From positions 1 to 64,000 of the forward strand of contig NZ_JANHDM010000006.1 of NCBI RefSeq assembly GCF_024494685.1: 64,000 nt of DNA, given 5' to 3'. Both the position numbers and the translations under genes were made by a program. Shown piece by piece: positions 7,623-16,608 of this stretch. Numbering within the stretch: position 1 is the stretch's first letter; every line of letters starts with the position of its first letter. Source of the stretch: Halorubrum rubrum (GTDB taxonomy: Archaea; Halobacteriota; Halobacteria; Halobacteriales; Haloferacaceae). The notes under the pieces were generated by a model, which saw only the letters and a program-made list of their open reading frames with translations, ran no database searches and was not told the DNA's origin.

Positions 7623-8807
7623 ATGCAAACCGTCGTACTCGCGGCCGGCGAGGGGACCCGGATGCGCCCGCTGACGGCGAACACGCCGAAACCGATGCTG
7701 CCCGTCGCCGGGCGGCCGCTCGTCGTCCGCTGTCTCGAGGACGCGATCGACTCGGGCGCGAGCCGGATCGTCGTCGTCGTCGGCTACGAGGCGGACGCGG
7801 TCCGAGCCGCGATCGCCGACCGCGACTGGCCGGTCCCGATCGAGACCGTCACGCAGGCCGAACGGCGCGGGACCGCCGACGCCGTCCGCACCGCCCGAAG
7901 CGAACTCGAGGAGGGGCCGTTCGTCGTGTTGAACGGCGACGCCCTCTACGACCGCGAGTCGCTCGCGGAACTGTACGACTCTGACGCCGCGGTCGGCTCC
8001 TACCGCGTCGAGAACCCCTCGTCGTACGGCGTGTTGCGCGTCGCCGACGGGCGTGTCGAGGGCGTCGTCGAGAAGCCCGCGGAACCGCCCTCGAACCTCG
8101 TGAACACGGGCGCGTACGTCTTCCCCGCCGAGGCGCTCGCGTGGCTCGACGTCGACGAGAGCGAGCGCGGCGAGCTGGAGCTCACCGACGTGCTCCAGCG
8201 GGCGTGCGAGACGACCGACGTGCGGTCGATCCCCTTCGAGCGCTGGCTCGACGTGGGTCGGCCGTGGGAGCTGCTCGCGGCGAACGAGTGGAAGCTCGCG
8301 GAGTGCGACCGCGAGGTCGGCGGCGACGTGAGCGACGACGCCGAACTGCGGGGCACGGTCGTCGTCGAGAACGGCGCGACGATAGAGCCCGGCGTCGTGA
8401 TCGAGGGGCCGGCGTACGTCGCCGCCGGCAGCCACGTCGGGCCCAACGCGTACGTCCGCGGCGCGACGTACCTCGGTCCGGACGCCAGGGTCGGCCACGG
8501 CGTCGAGGTGAAAAACAGCGTCGTGATGGCCGACTCCGCGGTTCCCCACCTCACGTACCTCGGCGACAGCGTGCTCGGCGAGGACGTCAACCTCGGCGCG
8601 GGCACGACCGTCGCGAACCTCAGACACGACGGCGAGCCGGTCGAGCTCACGGTGAAGGGCGACCGGGTGAGCACGGGCCGCCGGAAGTTCGGAATCGTCT
8701 GTGGCGACGGCGTCCGAACCGGGATCAACTGTACGATCAACGTCGGGATCGTCCTCTCCGCGGGCGCGACGGTCGCGCCGGGCGAGACGGTCCTGCGGGA
8801 CCGGTGA
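7623..8807 (+). CDS. glmU: bifunctional sugar-1-phosphate nucleotidyltransferase/acetyltransferase (GlmU-like)
   Basis: A 394-residue enzyme. Residues 1-230 form a nucleotidyltransferase domain starting with the pyrophosphorylase signature LAAGEGTRMRPLT, with VLNGDALYD as the metal-binding loop. From ~240 a left-handed beta-helix of hexapeptide repeats (GTVVVENGATIEPGVVIEG onwards) carries the acyltransferase half. The start at 7623 is chosen because the Rossmann signature begins at residue 2; a longer frame upstream is not plausible. It follows glmM on the same strand. The expected reaction is GlcN-1-P to UDP-GlcNAc, but archaeal members also act on glucose-1-P with dTTP/UTP. Confidence 0.88.
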   Translation: MQTVVLAAGEGTRMRPLTANTPKPMLPVAGRPLVVRCLEDAIDSGASRIVVVVGYEADAVRAAIADRDWPVPIETVTQAERRGTADAVRTARSELEEGPFVVLNGDALYDRESLAELYDSDAAVGSYRVENPSSYGVLRVADGRVEGVVEKPAEPPSNLVNTGAYVFPAEALAWLDVDESERGELELTDVLQRACETTDVRSIPFERWLDVGRPWELLAANEWKLAECDREVGGDVSDDAELRGTVVVENGATIEPGVVIEGPAYVAAGSHVGPNAYVRGATYLGPDARVGHGVEVKNSVVMADSAVPHLTYLGDSVLGEDVNLGAGTTVANLRHDGEPVELTVKGDRVSTGRRKFGIVCGDGVRTGINCTINVGIVLSAGATVAPGETVLRDR

Positions 8808-8821
8808 GGGAGCGATAGACC

Positions 8822-9316
8822 GTGTACAGGACGGGCCACGTCGGGGCCGCGCTCGCGGCGTACGCGCCGGTCGGGTTCGGCCTCGCCGCGTTCGCCGGGC
8901 TCGAACTCGCGGCGGGAGCCGCGGCGGTCGTCGTCTGGACGGCGATGGTCCCCGACCTGGACACGCAGATCCCGTTCGTGAACCACCGCGGGATCACGCA
9001 CACCGTCTGGTTCGCGCTCGCGGTCGGCGTCGCGTTCGGGCTCGTCGGCGGAGCCGTCGGACTCGAGAGCGGCCCGGTCGTCGTCCTCGCGCTCGCCGCG
9101 CTCGCGTTCGTCCTCGGCGCGGGGACGGTCGTCTCACACCTCCTCGCCGACGTGATCACGCCGATGGGGATCCGGCCGTACGCGCCCGTCAGGGACGACC
9201 ACTACACCCTCGACCTCGTGAAGGCGGCGAACCCGATCGCGAACTACGCCCTCCTCGTCGCCGGCGGCGCGGTCGCCGGGATCGCAGTGCTGGCCGGGGC
9301 GGTCGTCGGCGGGTGA
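8822..9316 (+). CDS. membrane-bound metal-dependent hydrolase, YdjM/COG1988 family
   Basis: A 164-residue protein with four hydrophobic segments and the family motif PDLDTQIPFVNHRGITHT, followed by SHLLADVITPMGIRPYAP. The conserved His and Asp residues are thought to bind a metal at the membrane face; the substrate is unknown. A GTG start at 8822 is 14 nt after glmU, suggesting co-transcription. The last codons (AVVGG and stop) are repeated almost exactly three times downstream, see the repeat at 9299-9363. Confidence 0.8.
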   Translation: MYRTGHVGAALAAYAPVGFGLAAFAGLELAAGAAAVVVWTAMVPDLDTQIPFVNHRGITHTVWFALAVGVAFGLVGGAVGLESGPVVVLALAALAFVLGAGTVVSHLLADVITPMGIRPYAPVRDDHYTLDLVKAANPIANYALLVAGGAVAGIAVLAGAVVGG

Positions 9317-9363
9317 GGCGGTCGTCGGCGGGTGAGGGGAGTGAGGCGGTCGTCGGCGGGTGA
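9299..9363. repeat. 18-bp direct repeat, three copies, spanning a stop codon
   Basis: The 18-mer GCGGTCGTCGGCGGGTGA ends at the hydrolase stop codon (9299-9316) and recurs exactly at 9318-9335 and 9346-9363. Just after it a 12-mer, GCGACGGCGATC, is also repeated twice (near 9369 and 9388). The array fills the gap between two convergent genes and looks like replication slippage. Confidence 0.85.
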
Positions 9364-9407
9364 GGCGGGCGACGGCGATCAGCCGGGGCGACGGCGATCG
9401 GCCGGGC

Positions 9408-10388
9408 TCAGTCGACGGGATCGAGCCCGGCGTCGCGCCGGACCGCGTCGACGTACCCGCGCGTGAGGTCCTCGAGCCCGTGCTCGATCCGGTAGTCGAG
9501 ATCGGACCGGGCACGTGTGAGCGCGAGTCGCTGGGCCGACCAGTCGCGGTCGGCGTCGTCGGCCACGGTCACCGCCGCGTCCGGGAGGAGCCGTCGAACC
9601 GTCTCCGCGGCCGCCGCGACGGTCGCGACCTCGCCGCGGACGTTGTAGACGCCGTGTTCGAGGTCGCTCGCGGACGCCAGCGCGGCACGCCGGAACGCGT
9701 CGGCGGCGTCCCGCACGGAGAGCCAGCTCACGGCGGTTCCGCCGCCCTCGACGCGAACGAGATCGCCGACCGCCGGGCGCTCGAAGAGGTCCGAGAACGC
9801 CGTGAAGCTCCGTCTGAACGGCCCGAAGACGCCGGTCGGTCGGAGCGCGACCGCGGGGACGCCGTGGTCCTCCCGGTAGCGTCGCGAGAGACACTCGGCG
9901 TGGCGTTTCGCGGCGGCGTACGGCGAGTCGGGCGACAACAGCGCGTTCTCGGGGACGGACCCGTCGTACGCCGATCCGGGGCCGTACACCGTCTCGCTCG
10001 ACGTCACCACGACGCGGTCGATCCGATCGGGGAGGAGCCGGGCGGCCTCGAGCACGTGGTTCGCGCCGAGCGCGTTCACCCGCGTGGCCGCGAGCTCGTC
10101 GGTTCGAACGTCCTCGCTCAAGAGCGCGGCCAGGTGGACGATCCGGGTGGCTCCGCTCTCGCGGATCGCCCGAACGATCGCGGCGACGTCCGTCACGTCG
10201 CCGCGCCGGACCTCGACCGTCCCCGCGACGCCGAGCCGTTCGAGGAGGGCGGCGTCGGGCGCGGCGTCGAAGGCGACGACCTCGTGGCCGTCGTCGACGA
10301 GCCGCCGGGCGAGGTGTGATCCGATGAAGCCCGTACCGCCGGTCACCAGTATCGTCTCGGTCCCCGCGTCGGTGTCGGAGGCTGTCAC
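9408..10388 (-). CDS. NAD-dependent epimerase/dehydratase (extended SDR)
   Basis: A 326-residue nucleotide-sugar-modifying enzyme of the extended short-chain dehydrogenase type. VTGGTGFIGSH (residues ~16-26) binds NAD. The catalytic YAAAK is at 157-161, preceded by VVVTSSETVYGPG. The frame stays open upstream to 10532, but the nucleotide-binding strand starts right after a GTG at 10388, and the usual family length supports that start. The substrate (UDP-glucose, GDP-mannose or similar) cannot be read from sequence. It converges on the hydrolase gene, with only the repeat array between them. Confidence 0.85.
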   Translation of the reverse strand: MTASDTDAGTETILVTGGTGFIGSHLARRLVDDGHEVVAFDAAPDAALLERLGVAGTVEVRRGDVTDVAAIVRAIRESGATRIVHLAALLSEDVRTDELAATRVNALGANHVLEAARLLPDRIDRVVVTSSETVYGPGSAYDGSVPENALLSPDSPYAAAKRHAECLSRRYREDHGVPAVALRPTGVFGPFRRSFTAFSDLFERPAVGDLVRVEGGGTAVSWLSVRDAADAFRRAALASASDLEHGVYNVRGEVATVAAAAETVRRLLPDAAVTVADDADRDWSAQRLALTRARSDLDYRIEHGLEDLTRGYVDAVRRDAGLDPVD

Positions 10389-10581
10389 GGCTCGATCGGC
10401 GTCCGGTACCCATTGGCTGTATCGATCCCGGCAGTATCGGACGGTTCGATCCCGCGGAACGAGGTTCGACCGTTCGCGTGACGTGGTCGCGGAGGGCGTC
10501 ACGCGAACGTCGAGACCCGGACTCGTCAACACGGGAGATACGTCGGCGACTGGCGGACTCGAGTGTCAACAAATTGTTGTA

Positions 10582-10735
10582 TGGCCGGGGTGGGCTCCGA
10601 ACCCACGATCTCCGCATGTCCCAGGTCCGAGGCTCGGCGGAGCCACGGGAAGGACGCGGACGCTTCCAAGGCGTCACCGCACCGAATCTCTGAACCCTAT
10701 GAGTGCGGCGCTATGTCCAGCTAAGCCACCCGGCC
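10582..10735 (-). tRNA. tRNA-Met(CAU), elongator, with an 80-nt intron
   Basis: Reading the minus strand: acceptor GGCCGGG pairs with CCCGGCC (discriminator A at 10582). The D-arm is GCT/AGC and the anticodon stem CCGCA/TGCGG. The loop is C-T-CAT-A followed by the intron and then position 38. The T-arm is GTGGG TTCGGAG CCCAC. The intron occupies 10618-10697, directly after position 37, and holds a GGCTC CGCC GAGCC hairpin. Mature length is 74 nt. Haloarchaeal elongator tRNA-Met is known to carry an intron here, removed by the tRNA splicing endonuclease. A GGTTAAAG box lies about 30 nt upstream (~10767-10774). Confidence 0.93.
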
Positions 10736-10891
10736 TCACGCTTACGTATCGCGATGACACTCTTTAACCTTCCCATCCGTCGGGGGGATGAGAGGAGATC
10801 GCACGCCGTCCCGCGAGCGTCGTCGCGACCGGATCCACGACCGAGAACCGGACCCCGCGGATTTATGCCGGACGCCCCGGACGTTCGGCGT

Positions 10892-12124
10892 ATGAGCCTT
10901 CCGGAACTACTGTCGGGGGCCGCCGGCGACGAGGAGGTCGTCGCGCGGGTCCCGCTCGGGGGGGACGACCTCCTCGCGGTCACGCCCACGCGAACGCTCG
11001 TGTACCGCGCCGACGGCCTGCTCTCCGACGAGACCGTCGAGGAGTACCCGCACGACGCCGAGCGGATCGCCGTCTCGACCGGCCGGCGGAAGTCGAAGGT
11101 CGTCTTCGGCTACGGCCTCGACGGCGAGGAGACGCTGGCGGTCCCGTCGAAACGCCTCGACGACGTGGTCCACCCCGTCCTCGCCGGGGTGCTCTCCGCG
11201 CGCGGCGTGACCGACGCCGGCGAGTCGGTCGAGCGCACGTTCCGCTTCTCGGAGCTCACCCTCGTCGTCACCGACAGCCGGCTCGTGAAACACGTCGGCT
11301 CGGCGGTCTGGGACGAGGAGTTCGAGGAGTTCCCCTACGCCGACCTGACCGACCTCGACTTCGAGGAGGGGACGGTCGCGACCGCGGTCGTGCTCACGCA
11401 CGACGGCCGCTCCGAGCGGTTCAAAGCGCCCAACGAATCGGCTCGAGCCGTCAAGGAGAGCCTCGTCGACGCGGTGTGCGCGTTCCACGGCGTCGGGAGC
11501 CTCGAGGAGCTTCGGGTGACGGTCGCGGACGACGTCGACGAGGACGAGGGGACCGCGACGTCCACCGGGACGACCGACTTCGGCGAGGGCCCCGACCCGC
11601 TCTCGGCGTCGCCGGCGGCCGACGCGGAGATCGAGGCGGAAACGAGGACGGAGTCGGCGTCCGATCCGGGAGCCTTCTCCGAGACGAGAGCGGAAGAGAC
11701 GGAACTCGGCGACTCCGCCGAGGGCGACCTCGACCGCGGCGGAACCGACGGCACGGCCGGGGGCACGAATGCGGCCGGACGCGCGATCGACGCCGACCCG
11801 GTCGAGTCCGACGGCGCCGACGGTGACCCGCTTGCGGACGAGTTCGAGACGTCGACGGCGGACGCGAACGGATCGACCGCGAACCACGAGGCGTCGACGG
11901 ACGTCTCGAACGCGGCGAACTCGACGGGGTCGACGGCCCCGGCCGACGCCGTCGACGGCGACGGATTCGAGGGGTCGCCCTTCGAGAGCGCGGGCGTCGA
12001 GGACGACGGCCTCGCCGCGGAGGTCGCGGCGCTCCGACAGACCGTCGAGGCGCAGTCGGCGACCATCGAGCGGCAGTCCGAACTCATCGAGCGGCTCATC
12101 GAGGAGCTTCGACAGGGCAGATAG
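10892..12124 (+). CDS. haloarchaeal conserved protein with coiled-coil tail (DUF7115-like)
   Basis: A 410-residue acidic protein. Residues ~5-180 contain two similar beta-rich blocks (LLAVTPTRTLVYRADGLLSDE and LTLVVTDSRLVKHVGSAVWDE), each resembling a bacterial PH/GRAM-type module. A low-complexity linker of ~150 residues rich in Asp, Glu, Ser and Thr follows. The protein ends in a short amphipathic coiled coil (LAAEVAALRQTVEAQSATIE onwards) that could oligomerise. The TTTATG box at ~10861 sits 25-30 nt before this ATG, so I prefer 10892 over an in-frame ATG at 10865. The DUF number is from memory; function unknown. Confidence 0.7.
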   Translation: MSLPELLSGAAGDEEVVARVPLGGDDLLAVTPTRTLVYRADGLLSDETVEEYPHDAERIAVSTGRRKSKVVFGYGLDGEETLAVPSKRLDDVVHPVLAGVLSARGVTDAGESVERTFRFSELTLVVTDSRLVKHVGSAVWDEEFEEFPYADLTDLDFEEGTVATAVVLTHDGRSERFKAPNESARAVKESLVDAVCAFHGVGSLEELRVTVADDVDEDEGTATSTGTTDFGEGPDPLSASPAADAEIEAETRTESASDPGAFSETRAEETELGDSAEGDLDRGGTDGTAGGTNAAGRAIDADPVESDGADGDPLADEFETSTADANGSTANHEASTDVSNAANSTGSTAPADAVDGDGFEGSPFESAGVEDDGLAAEVAALRQTVEAQSATIERQSELIERLIEELRQGR

Positions 12125-12129
12125 CTCCG

Positions 12130-12537
12130 TCACTCGGCGTCCCGGCCGGTCACCTTTCGAACGCACGAGGAGCCGAACGGCCCGAGTTCGCCGGCCTCGA
12201 ACCGGACGAAGTGCCCAGTCGTGATGCCTGCACCACATCGCTTACACTCGAACTCGCCCTCGCGGGCGACCACTTGGCTGTCGTACTTCACGTAGGTTCC
12301 GCCCCGAAGAACGCGTAGTCGGGCGTTCTCGCGGTCGATCACGCCACGTTTCTCAGCCGTATCGAGTATCTCACGGGTGAGCGCGGGGTTCGTGGTCACC
12401 GTCTCGATCCGGTCTACCGCCTCGGGAAGCGAGAGCTCCTCGCGTTCGAGGTGTGCGAGGAGCTCGACGCCGAGATCCACCTTCTCCGCGCGCGTCGCCG
12501 GCTCGCTCACGCCTGAGGCGACGGTCGTGACGGACAT
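12130..12537 (-). CDS. haloarchaeal winged-helix plus zinc-finger protein (DUF5830-like)
   Basis: A 135-residue protein whose N-terminal ~75 residues look like a winged helix (LPEAVDRIETVTTNPALTREILDTAEKRG). The C-terminal zinc-finger-like segment is ECKRCGAGITTGHFVRFEAGE...GPFGSSCVRKVTG with three Cys and one His. The combination suggests a DNA- or RNA-binding regulator. It converges on the preceding gene, with only 5 nt between the stops. The family name is recalled, not searched. Confidence 0.7.
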   Translation of the reverse strand: MSVTTVASGVSEPATRAEKVDLGVELLAHLEREELSLPEAVDRIETVTTNPALTREILDTAEKRGVIDRENARLRVLRGGTYVKYDSQVVAREGEFECKRCGAGITTGHFVRFEAGELGPFGSSCVRKVTGRDAE

Positions 12538-12650
12538 AAGTCGGTCGGGAGCAGGCGAGCGCGGAGGCGACCGAGAGCGAGCGGGATCGAAGTCGATGGG
12601 GGACGGGTCACAAGGGCAAGACAGTTACCCCGCGGCCGGCTTCCCACCGC

Positions 12651-13934
12651 ATGGACGTACTGGAAGTCGCCGCGCGTGCGACCGCGACCGGGCCGGTGTG
12701 TGACGCCTGTCTCGGTCGGCTCGTCGCCGACCGGAGCTTCGGGCTGTCGAACGCCGAGCGCGGGTCGGCGCTGCGGGTCTCGCTCGCGCTGCGCGAGGAC
12801 GACGACCACGAGCCGGTCGCGACCGCGGACTGCTGGGTGTGTGAGGGACGCTGTGCCGAGTTCGACGCGTGGGCCGAGCGTGCGGCCGAGGCCGTGGAGG
12901 GGACCGAGTTCGCCACCTACAACGTCGGGACGCGGCCGCCGCCGCTGATCGAGGAGAACGAGGCGCTGCTCCGCGAGGAGGCCGGGGTGGAGGCGGACGC
13001 CGGCGAGCCGTTCAAATCCGAGTTCAACCGCGAGGTCGGCAAGCGGGTCGGTCGGCTCACGGACGCGGAGGTCTCCTTCGACCGCCCGGACGTCCAGTTC
13101 ACGATCGATCTCGCCGAGGACGCCCTCGACGCCAAGGTCAACTCCGCGTTCGTCTACGGTCGCTACCGGAAGCTGGAGCGCGACATCCCCCAGACCGAGT
13201 GGCCCTGCCGGGAGTGTAAGGGGTCCGGGCGGCAGGGGGCGGACCCGTGTGACCACTGCGGCGGATCGGGCTACCTCTACGACGACAGCGTCGAGGAGTA
13301 CACCGCGCCGGTCGTCGAGGACGTGATGGACGGCACCGAGGCGACGTTCCACGGCGCGGGCCGCGAGGACGTCGACGCGCTCATGCTCGGTACCGGCCGC
13401 CCGTTCGTGGTCGAGGTCGCGGAGCCGCGCCGCCGCCGCGTCGACACCGACCGGCTCGAGGCCGACATCAACGCCTTCGCCGAGGGGTCGGTCGAGGTCG
13501 AGGGGCTCCGGCTCGCGACCTACGACATGGTCGAGCGCGTCAAGGAACACGACGCCTCGAAGCGCTACCGCGCGCAGGTGACGTTCGACGGCGACGTCGA
13601 TGCCGACGCGCTTGCGGCCGCGATGGACGAACTCGCGGGCGCGACCGTCGAGCAGTACACCCCGAACCGCGTCGACCACCGGCGCGCGAGCCTGACCCGC
13701 GAGCGCGACGTGTACGCGGCGACCGCCGATCTCGAGGATTCGCGGCACGCCACCGTCGAGATCCACGGTGCGGGCGGACTCTACGTCAAGGAGTTGATCT
13801 CCGGCGACGAGGGACGGACCGAGCCGAGCCTCGCCGGGATCCTCGGCGTCGGTGCCGAGGTCACCGCCCTCGACGTGATCGCCGTGGAGGGCGAGGACGA
13901 GCCGTTCGAGGACGAGGCGTTCTTCCGGGAGTAG
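12651..13934 (+). CDS. pus10: tRNA pseudouridine(54/55) synthase Pus10
   Basis: Makes pseudouridine at positions 54 and 55 of the tRNA T-loop; archaea use Pus10 in place of TruB. In 427 residues, Cys17, Cys20, Cys61 and Cys64 form the N-terminal zinc site. A THUMP-like RNA-binding region fills ~100-180. A second CRECKGSG...CDHCGGSG cluster follows at ~186-207. The catalytic loop is GREDVDALMLGTGRPFVVEV, with the nucleophilic Asp at ~240. The C-terminal domain ends in LAGILGVGAEVTALDVIAVEG. It is an isolated gene with an AGTTACCC box about 25 nt upstream. Confidence 0.93.
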   Translation: MDVLEVAARATATGPVCDACLGRLVADRSFGLSNAERGSALRVSLALREDDDHEPVATADCWVCEGRCAEFDAWAERAAEAVEGTEFATYNVGTRPPPLIEENEALLREEAGVEADAGEPFKSEFNREVGKRVGRLTDAEVSFDRPDVQFTIDLAEDALDAKVNSAFVYGRYRKLERDIPQTEWPCRECKGSGRQGADPCDHCGGSGYLYDDSVEEYTAPVVEDVMDGTEATFHGAGREDVDALMLGTGRPFVVEVAEPRRRRVDTDRLEADINAFAEGSVEVEGLRLATYDMVERVKEHDASKRYRAQVTFDGDVDADALAAAMDELAGATVEQYTPNRVDHRRASLTRERDVYAATADLEDSRHATVEIHGAGGLYVKELISGDEGRTEPSLAGILGVGAEVTALDVIAVEGEDEPFEDEAFFRE

Positions 13935-14081
13935 GAACGCCGGCGGCTTCCGTTCCGGACGGGTCCGACCCCGCCCTCGAGGGGGGAAGGACGACCAGAG
14001 ACCCACGGAGCGGGGCTCGGCGGAATACCGAAACGGGAACGACCATCGGGATTTATCATGCGTCTGTCTGACGCGTAGGGT

Positions 14082-14753
14082 ATGTACGGGAGCGACGCCG
14101 ACGACGGGAGCGGTGAGGGCGGCGGGGTCGGCGAGGGCGTCGGTGACGTCGGCGGGGAGACGCCGACCGATCCGGCGACCGAGAGCCGACTTCCCGCGAC
14201 GGGTCCGTCGCTGGAGACGGCCGTCGAGGAGGCTGCCGCGTCGGTCGGGACCGCGGCGCGCGCGACGCTGAACGGGGCCGATCGCGCGACCGGACCGGAA
14301 CGGACCTCCTCGATCCTCGTCGCGGTCGCGGTCGGCCCCCACTCCGGCGTGACGGTCGACGTGGCGAAACGCGTCGCCGAGGCGACCGACGCGTGGCTCG
14401 AGCTGTTCCACGTGACCCCGTCGATCGACGGGATCGACGGAGGCGCGTCCGACGCCGACTCGGTGGACGAGGACGGCGCCGAGGAGGCGGCCGGCGAGCG
14501 CATCCTCGACGCCGCTCGCGACCGGCTCGGCGCGTTCGACCGCGTCGACCGGTGGCTCCTCGAAAACGACTCGGTCGCCGGGGCGATCGTCGAGCAGTCG
14601 CCCTACTACGACCTCGTGGTCGTCGGCGCGCCGACAACGGGGACCGTCGGCCGGCTCGTCTTCGGCTCCACGACCGACACGGTCGTCGACGAGTCCGCGG
14701 TCCCCGTGGTCGTCGTCGAGGCCGACGGCGAGACGCCGATCGTCGAGGAGTAA
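14082..14753 (+). CDS. universal stress protein-like with acidic N-terminal extension
   Basis: A 223-residue protein. The first ~75 residues are Gly/Asp/Thr-rich low complexity. From ILVAVAVGPHSG (about residue 84) a UspA-type alpha/beta domain follows, ending in YYDLVVVGAPTTGTVGRLVFGSTTDTVVDESAVPVVVV. The G-x2-G-x8-GS nucleotide-binding pattern is present in slightly altered form. A GATTTATC box lies about 28 nt upstream, so the transcript is probably leaderless. The ligand and stress signal are unknown; the extension is unusual for the family. Confidence 0.78.
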   Translation: MYGSDADDGSGEGGGVGEGVGDVGGETPTDPATESRLPATGPSLETAVEEAAASVGTAARATLNGADRATGPERTSSILVAVAVGPHSGVTVDVAKRVAEATDAWLELFHVTPSIDGIDGGASDADSVDEDGAEEAAGERILDAARDRLGAFDRVDRWLLENDSVAGAIVEQSPYYDLVVVGAPTTGTVGRLVFGSTTDTVVDESAVPVVVVEADGETPIVEE

Positions 14754-14840
14754 CGACCGGAGCCCGCGGTCCGCCCCCGATCCGCCCCCGATCTGCCGCC
14801 ACCGTCGCCACGAGCGCCGAACGCACAGCGACGGCGACAG

Positions 14841-14897
14841 GGTTAAATCGGTGTACATACTTGTACATTACAACACGGACTCATACATCGGTGAACA
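14841..14897 (+). promoter_or_regulatory. trpDFEG promoter with paired TGTACA boxes
   Basis: GGTTAAATC (14841-14849) is the TATA-like box. TGTACA occurs at 14852-14857 and 14862-14867, exactly 10 bp apart on one helical face, between the TATA box and the expected transcription start near 14871. A related TGAACA is at 14892-14897. TGTACA is the published TRP-box consensus bound by TrpY at the trp operon of Methanothermobacter thermautotrophicus. Its use here is inference. Confidence 0.55.
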
Positions 14898-14899
14898 TT

Positions 14900-15964
14900 A
14901 TGGACATTCAGCACACGGTCGAACGCGTGACGAACGGGGAGGACCTGTCGCTCGAGGAGGCGCGCGAGGCCGCGCGGCTCGTCTTCGAGGAGATGACGGA
15001 AGCGCAGATCGGGGCGCTGCTCGCCGCGTTGCGTGCGAAAGGCGAGACCGAGGCGGAGATCGCGGGATTCGCCCGAGGGATGCGCGACGCGGCCCGGACG
15101 ATCGATCCCGACCGAGCGCCGCTCGTCGACACCTGCGGGACCGGCGGCGACGACTACGACACGATCAACGTCTCGACGACCGCGGCGATCGTCGCCGCGG
15201 GCGCGGGCGTGCCGATCGCCAAACACGGCAACTACTCCGTCTCCTCCTCCTCCGGCAGCGCCGACGTGCTCGAGGTCGCCGGCGCGAACGTCGAGGCCGA
15301 GCCCGCCGCGGTCGAGGCCGCCATCGAGGCCGACGGGATCGGGTTCATGCTCGCGCCCGTCTTCCACCCCGCGATGAAGGCCGTCATCGGCCCGCGGAAG
15401 GAGCTCGGGATGCGGACGATATTCAACGTGCTCGGCCCGCTGACGAACCCCGCGGGGGCGGACGCCCAGCTGCTCGGCGTCTACGACCCCGACCTGGTCG
15501 GCCCGATCGCCCGCGCGCTCGCGCACATGCCGGTCGATCGCGCCCTCGTCGTCCACGGCGCGGGGATGGACGAGATCGGGATCCACGACGAGACGGTCGC
15601 CGCCGAGGTCGACGGCGGCACCGTCCGAGAGTTCACGATCACGCCGGAGGAGCTCGGCGTGGAGCGAGCGCCGATCGAGGCGGTCGCGGGGGGAACGCCT
15701 GAGGAGAACGCGGCGGACCTCCGCGGCATCGTCGACGGCTCGGTGACGGGACCGAAACGCGACCTGATCTTAGCGAACGCGGGCGCGGCGATATACGTCG
15801 CCGGCGAGGCCGACTCGCTTTCGGCGGGCGTCGAGCGCGCCGCGGCGGCGATCGACTCGAGGGCGGCCGCCGAGAAGTTCGCGGCGCTCTGTGAGGGGAC
15901 GACCGCGGAGCCGGCTGCGGCCGGGTCTGGTGCGGCGACGGGGTCCGGGTCGGAGGGCGAGTGA
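14900..15964 (+). CDS. trpD: anthranilate phosphoribosyltransferase
   Basis: Transfers phosphoribose from PRPP to anthranilate, the second step to tryptophan. The 354 residues contain the PRPP-binding DTCGTGGDDYDTINVST, the KHGNYSVSSSSGSAD loop for anthranilate and pyrophosphate, and HGAGMDEIG near 220. The last ~20 residues are a Gly/Ala/Ser-rich tail not seen in bacterial TrpD. It is the first gene of the trpDFEG cluster, the arrangement described in Haloferax volcanii, with trpCBA elsewhere. The stop overlaps the trpF start by one base. Confidence 0.95.
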   Translation: MDIQHTVERVTNGEDLSLEEAREAARLVFEEMTEAQIGALLAALRAKGETEAEIAGFARGMRDAARTIDPDRAPLVDTCGTGGDDYDTINVSTTAAIVAAGAGVPIAKHGNYSVSSSSGSADVLEVAGANVEAEPAAVEAAIEADGIGFMLAPVFHPAMKAVIGPRKELGMRTIFNVLGPLTNPAGADAQLLGVYDPDLVGPIARALAHMPVDRALVVHGAGMDEIGIHDETVAAEVDGGTVREFTITPEELGVERAPIEAVAGGTPEENAADLRGIVDGSVTGPKRDLILANAGAAIYVAGEADSLSAGVERAAAAIDSRAAAEKFAALCEGTTAEPAAAGSGAATGSGSEGE

Positions 15965-16608
15965 TGGCGCGGGTGAAGGTGTGCGGGTTCACCGACGAGG
16001 CGGACCTCCGCGCGGCCGTCGAGGCGGGGGCGGACGCGGTCGGCGTGATAACCGAGGTTCCGGTCGACACCCCTCGCGAGGTCGACCCGGCGCGCGCGGC
16101 CGACCTGCTCGCCGACGTGCCCCCGTTCGTCACGGCGACGCTCGTCACGATGCCGACCTCGGCCGAGCGCGCGGTGGAACTCGTTCGGACCATCGGCCCC
16201 GACGCGCTCCAGTTACACGGCGAGTGGACGCCCGACGAGGTCCGCTTCATCCGCGCGGAGACGGAACGGAAGGTGCTGGTCGCGATCGACGCGACCGATC
16301 CGGCGCGCGCCGAGGCGTTCGACGGCGTCGCCGACGCGCTCGTCGTCGACTCGACGCGCGAGTCCGGCGCGGGCGGCACCGGCGAGACCCACGACTGGGC
16401 GGCGACCGGCGAACTGGCCGAGCGGCTGACCGTCCCGATCGTGCTCGCCGGCGGGCTCACCGCGGAGAACGTCGCCGAGGCGGTGCGGGTCGCGGACCCG
16501 TACGCGGTCGACGTGGCCTCCGGCGTCGAACACGTCGAGGGACGGAAGGACCACAACGCGGTCGCCCGCTTCGTCGCCAACGCGGGCCGCGAGATGGAGG
16601 TCGCATGA
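15964..16608 (+). CDS. trpF: phosphoribosylanthranilate isomerase
   Basis: Catalyses the Amadori rearrangement of phosphoribosylanthranilate to CdRP on a TIM barrel. The 214 residues show the KVCGFT entry strand (catalytic Cys), LQLHGEW, and the phosphate-binding VLAGGLTAENV and VDVASGVEHVEGRKD. KVCGFT replaces the common KICGIT. The ATG at 15964 overlaps the trpD stop (TGATG). A GTG three bases earlier is possible but less likely. Confidence 0.95.
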   Translation: MARVKVCGFTDEADLRAAVEAGADAVGVITEVPVDTPREVDPARAADLLADVPPFVTATLVTMPTSAERAVELVRTIGPDALQLHGEWTPDEVRFIRAETERKVLVAIDATDPARAEAFDGVADALVVDSTRESGAGGTGETHDWAATGELAERLTVPIVLAGGLTAENVAEAVRVADPYAVDVASGVEHVEGRKDHNAVARFVANAGREMEVA

